Source: Bacillota bacterium
Lineage (GTDB): Bacteria; Bacillota; Dethiobacteria; DTU022
NCBI GenBank assembly: GCA_012510325.1
Contig: JAAZIG010000318.1
Coordinates: 1 to 7,154 of the forward strand
Length of the DNA: 7,154 bases
Direction of reading: 5' to 3'
Shown: positions 4,754 to 7,154 of the stretch, piece after piece
How the letters are laid out: each line of letters begins with the position of its first letter
Numbering within the stretch: the first letter of the stretch is position 1
Translations under genes and position numbers: made by a program
Notes under the pieces: generated by a model
The model's input: only the letters and a program-made list of their open reading frames with translations
Told to the model about the DNA's origin: nothing
Databases searched by the model: none

Positions 4754-6490
4754 ATGGCTTATCTGAGCCTCTACCGGCGGCTGCGGCCGCTGGCTTTTGC
4801 CCAGCTCACCGGGCAGGAACATATTACCCGCACTCTGAGCCATGCCCTTTCCCGCGGTCAGCTCGCGCATGCCTATCTCTTTTGCGGTCCCCGGGGAACG
4901 GGGAAGACCACGACGGCGAAGATTATGGCCCGGGCGGTGAATTGCCACCGCTATCCCGCACCGGAGCCCTGCGGGGAATGCTCCTCCTGTCGCAATATCG
5001 CTGACGGCGTTTCGCTGGATGTCATCGAGATGGATGCCGCTTCGAACCGCGGCATCGACGAGATTCGGGATCTGCGGGAAAAAAGCCGCTACGCCAGCGG
5101 GGAAAGCCGCTACAAGGTTTATATCATCGATGAAGCGCATATGCTCACCAACGAGGCCTGCAACGCTTTTTTAAAGACCCTGGAGGAGCCGCCGCCGGGG
5201 GTTATCTTTATCCTGGCGACAACCGATCCCGCCCGGTTGCCTTCGACGGTTGTTTCCCGCTGCCAGCGTTTTGACTTTCACCTGTTGACGGTGGAGCAGA
5301 TCGGCGAGAAGCTCCGGCAGGTGCTCGCCGATGAGGGCTGGCAGGCCGAGGATGAAGCGGTGCGCCTGATGGCTCGTCTGGCTGAAGGCTCGCTGCGGGA
5401 TGCCCTCGGGATTTTGGAACAATGCAGTGCCTATGGCGAGGAGCCGCTCTCGGCGGAACATGTCCGCTCCCTGACCGGGGTAACCCGGGTTGAAACCATC
5501 GGCGCTTTAATCGGGGCGCTGGCGGAGGGCGATCTGGAAGCAGGTCTGGAGACGCTGCAGGAAATTATCTTTAGCGGCCGCGACCTGATCATGCTGTCCC
5601 GGGATCTCACTTTTTTCTTCAGCCGGCTTCTTCTCGGCGGGGCCCCGGGGAAGCTGCGTCTGGAAGAGAGCTATTATGGATTTGAGGCGCTGCTGCAACA
5701 ATTTAGGGGCCGGTTTGCGCGGCTTCACCTGCTCGAGCTCATCGAGCTGCTTCACGGGCTCGCCGGTGAGATGCGCTATGCTCATTACCCGCAGTTTATT
5801 CTCGAGGTTGCTTTTATCAGGATGATGCGCCTGCTGCACCGGGAAGCCTTGTCTGTTGATTCTGCACCGGTGGAAACCCGGATAGAGCAAACGGAGGCCG
5901 TCCCTGAGGAGCACCGGGTTGCGCAAACAGAGGTCCGCGACGCTCCGGTGAAGTCCCGGGCTGAAAAGAGTCCGTCCGCGGAGGGGGCTGCCGGGACGAA
6001 GGGTCCTCCGGAGAAGTCCCCTGAAAAGGCGGCTTCACCGCCGGCGCCGGCGCCAGAGAAGCGGACGGAGGAGCCGGAGACAGCATCTCCCGCCGCTGCT
6101 GAAGAGGCGGCCTGGTGGGAGCGGCTCTGCGAGAGGGTCAGGGTGGAGAACAAGGCGGTTTACAGAAATCTTAATGCCTCCCGGGAGCACCGGCTCGAGG
6201 GGAACCTGCTTATCCTGAGCTATGAGAGCGGCGATTATGCCGGAGAACGGGTCCAGCAAAAAGAGCAGCGGTTTCTGCTGGAAGAGAGCTGCTCCAAAGT
6301 GTTGTCCCGGCAGGTTAGCCTGAGGGTTCGCTATGAAGATTATGCACCGGAGAGCGCTGCGGCGGAGGATGTTCCTCCTGCCATCTCCTTGCCCCGGGAG
6401 GGTGAAGGGGGCGGCGGGCGAAAAGAAAAAGCCGCCTACAGCTTTGAAGATGCCGTAAAGCTTTTTCCCGGAGAGGTGTTCGAGGTTTAG
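4754..6490 (+). CDS. dnaX: DNA polymerase III subunit gamma/tau
   Basis: DnaX is the ATPase subunit of the clamp loader that places the beta clamp on primed DNA and, as tau, ties polymerase and helicase together. The 578-residue protein begins MAYLSLYRRLRP. AAA+ elements: Walker A G45-P-R-G-T-G-K-T52; zinc cysteines C64, C73, C76, C79; Walker B VYIIDEAH (122-129); sensor ATT (155-157); arginine-finger motif S168-R-C170. A Pro/Ala/Glu-rich linker (about 405-450) leads to a tau-like C-terminal domain with WWERLCERVRVENKAVYRNL and the Firmicutes-type ending (AVKLFPGEVFEV). ATG 4754 follows GGAAG (4742-4746) by seven bases; an open extension back to 4628 lies inside the SRP RNA and is rejected. 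I found no in-frame A-AAA-AAG slippery site, so a programmed gamma product is not evident. It heads the operon with ybaB 19 bases on and recR. Confidence 0.98.
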   Translation: MAYLSLYRRLRPLAFAQLTGQEHITRTLSHALSRGQLAHAYLFCGPRGTGKTTTAKIMARAVNCHRYPAPEPCGECSSCRNIADGVSLDVIEMDAASNRGIDEIRDLREKSRYASGESRYKVYIIDEAHMLTNEACNAFLKTLEEPPPGVIFILATTDPARLPSTVVSRCQRFDFHLLTVEQIGEKLRQVLADEGWQAEDEAVRLMARLAEGSLRDALGILEQCSAYGEEPLSAEHVRSLTGVTRVETIGALIGALAEGDLEAGLETLQEIIFSGRDLIMLSRDLTFFFSRLLLGGAPGKLRLEESYYGFEALLQQFRGRFARLHLLELIELLHGLAGEMRYAHYPQFILEVAFIRMMRLLHREALSVDSAPVETRIEQTEAVPEEHRVAQTEVRDAPVKSRAEKSPSAEGAAGTKGPPEKSPEKAASPPAPAPEKRTEEPETASPAAAEEAAWWERLCERVRVENKAVYRNLNASREHRLEGNLLILSYESGDYAGERVQQKEQRFLLEESCSKVLSRQVSLRVRYEDYAPESAAAEDVPPAISLPREGEGGGGRKEKAAYSFEDAVKLFPGEVFEV

Positions 6491-6509
6491 TAAAAAAGGG
6501 GGCCTGTAG

Positions 6510-6827
6510 ATGAAAGGCGGAATGGGTAAAATTTTGAAGCAGGTGCAGAAGGCACAGACACAGATGGCCAAGATGCAAGAACAGCTCGGTGAAAAAACGG
6601 TGCAGAGCAGCAGCGGCGGCGGCGCCGTCCGGGCTGAAGTCAACGGGCACAAAGAGCTGCTATCGCTGCAGATCGACCCGGAGGTGCTCAGCGAAGAGAA
6701 CCGCGAAATGCTCGAAGACCTGATCCTGGCGGCGGTTAACGAAGCCTTGAAGCAGGTCGATGAGATGATCAACAGCGAGATGCAGAAAGTGACCGGCGGC
6801 CTCAATCTTCCGCCGGGGATGTTTTGA
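6510..6827 (+). CDS. ybaB: Nucleoid-associated protein YbaB/EbfC family
   Basis: This encodes 105 residues of the YbaB/EbfC family, small dimeric DNA-binding proteins that coat the nucleoid; the gene is called yaaK in Bacillus subtilis. Visible features are the N-terminal helix MGKILKQVQKAQTQMAKMQEQL (about 5-26), the central strand segment with VRAEVNGHKELLSLQIDPEVL, the helix MLEDLILAAVNEALKQVDEM, and the characteristic C-terminal GGLNLPPGMF. The length is usual. AGGGGG (6497-6502) lies seven bases before the ATG. It sits between dnaX and recR as in most bacteria and is certainly cotranscribed with them. The role next to RecR is not settled; a link to recombination repair or replication is suggested by this conserved order. 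Confidence 0.97.
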   Translation: MKGGMGKILKQVQKAQTQMAKMQEQLGEKTVQSSSGGGAVRAEVNGHKELLSLQIDPEVLSEENREMLEDLILAAVNEALKQVDEMINSEMQKVTGGLNLPPGMF

Positions 6828-6861
6828 TCGATGAAGCAAAAAAAGGAGCAGAACACCGCCG

Positions 6862-7154
6862 ATGAGCTTCCCGGAACCCCTGCAGAAACTGATCGATGAA
6901 TTTTGCCGTTTTCCCGGGATCGGGCCCAAAACGGCGCAGCGCCTGTCTTTTTTTCTGCTGAGCCGGCCCCGCGAGGAAGCGGCCAGTCTGGCCCGGGCGA
7001 TCGTCGAGGCCAAGGACAAGCTCTTCTTCTGCTCTCAGTGCGGCTGCCTGACGGCGGTGGATCCCTGCCGTTACTGCAGCGATTCGCGGCGGGAGCAAAA
7101 GCTGTTTTGCGTGGTGCAGGAGCCAAAAGATGTGCTCAGACTGGAGCAGACCGG
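6862..7154 (+). CDS. recR: Recombination mediator RecR (5' part, cut by window end)
   Basis: RecR works with RecO (and RecF) to load RecA onto single-stranded DNA covered by SSB in gap and daughter-strand repair. The first 97 codons are present, about half of the usual ~200 residues. Order: helix-hairpin-helix region FPGIGPKTAQRL (17-28), the four-cysteine zinc finger C57-x2-C60 ... C69-x2-C72, then the start of the Toprim domain (LFCVVQEPKDVLRLEQT). Nothing appears broken; the gene simply leaves the window. AGGAG (6844-6848) is 13 bases before ATG 6862, longer than ideal, but no other start exists in frame between the site and this ATG. It is the third gene of the dnaX operon, 34 bases after ybaB. 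Confidence 0.97.
   Translation, partial: MSFPEPLQKLIDEFCRFPGIGPKTAQRLSFFLLSRPREEAASLARAIVEAKDKLFFCSQCGCLTAVDPCRYCSDSRREQKLFCVVQEPKDVLRLEQT

Noticed and set aside
5078..5085. A6G run in dnaX, considered as a programmed frameshift site
   Set aside because: The run is in the phase GAA AAA AGC, not A-AAA-AAG, and it lies inside the ATPase domain, far too early to make a functional gamma subunit.
6035..7126. 363-codon minus-strand frame opposite dnaX, ybaB and recR
   Set aside because: It is fully antisense to three certain genes, Pro/Ser/Arg-rich, with no ribosome binding site: a shadow of GC-rich coding DNA.

Overview
This window looks like chromosomal housekeeping DNA from a moderately GC-rich Gram-positive bacterium of the Firmicutes, most plausibly class Clostridia. 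The reasons are the gene order tadA - tRNA-Ser - large SRP RNA - dnaX - ybaB - recR, which matches the Bacillus/Clostridia arrangement; the ~270-nt SRP RNA with a 5' Alu-like domain instead of a short 4.5S RNA; AGGAG-type ribosome binding sites; and two small proteins (a SufBD-type HEAT protein and a DUF6487-type zinc-ribbon protein) familiar from clostridial genomes. Genus cannot be read from the sequence. All supported genes are on the + strand.

Layout. 1-98: last codons of an unidentified gene. 292-991: two small genes, a helical-repeat protein and a CxxC...CxxC protein, nearly adjacent. 1050-1517: tadA, the tRNA adenosine deaminase, with a -10 box so close to its start that the message may be leaderless. 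1524-1685: tRNA-Ser(CGA) with its own strong promoter and a clear intrinsic terminator. 1928-2125: a cold-shock protein gene behind a long leader, ended by a 14-bp hairpin. 2190-2470: no gene, but a run of short hairpins that could be a minus-strand RNA. 2436-3926: a promoter and an orphan membrane-anchored, probably extracytoplasmic protein. 3927-4258: no convincing gene. 4259-4720: a promoter, tRNA-Ser(GGA) and the SRP RNA, ten bases apart and probably one transcript. 4754 to the end: the dnaX - ybaB/ebfC - recR operon, with recR cut by the window edge.

How it fits together. The right half links translation and protein export (tRNA-Ser, SRP RNA) with replication and repair (the clamp-loader subunit DnaX, the nucleoid-associated protein YbaB/EbfC and the recombination mediator RecR). 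TadA modifies the wobble base of tRNA-Arg(ACG), so the tRNA theme continues on the left. The csp gene and the orphan membrane protein interrupt the compact tadA-to-SRP order known from Bacillus and are bracketed by two tRNA-Ser genes with nearly identical 3' ends.

No CRISPR array, transposase or defence system is visible. The less ordinary points are the hairpin-rich stretch at 2190-2411, two base changes in the conserved SRP RNA apical domain, the very short promoter-to-gene distances of tadA and the first tRNA, and the orphan protein with a possible out-of-frame C-terminal remnant.
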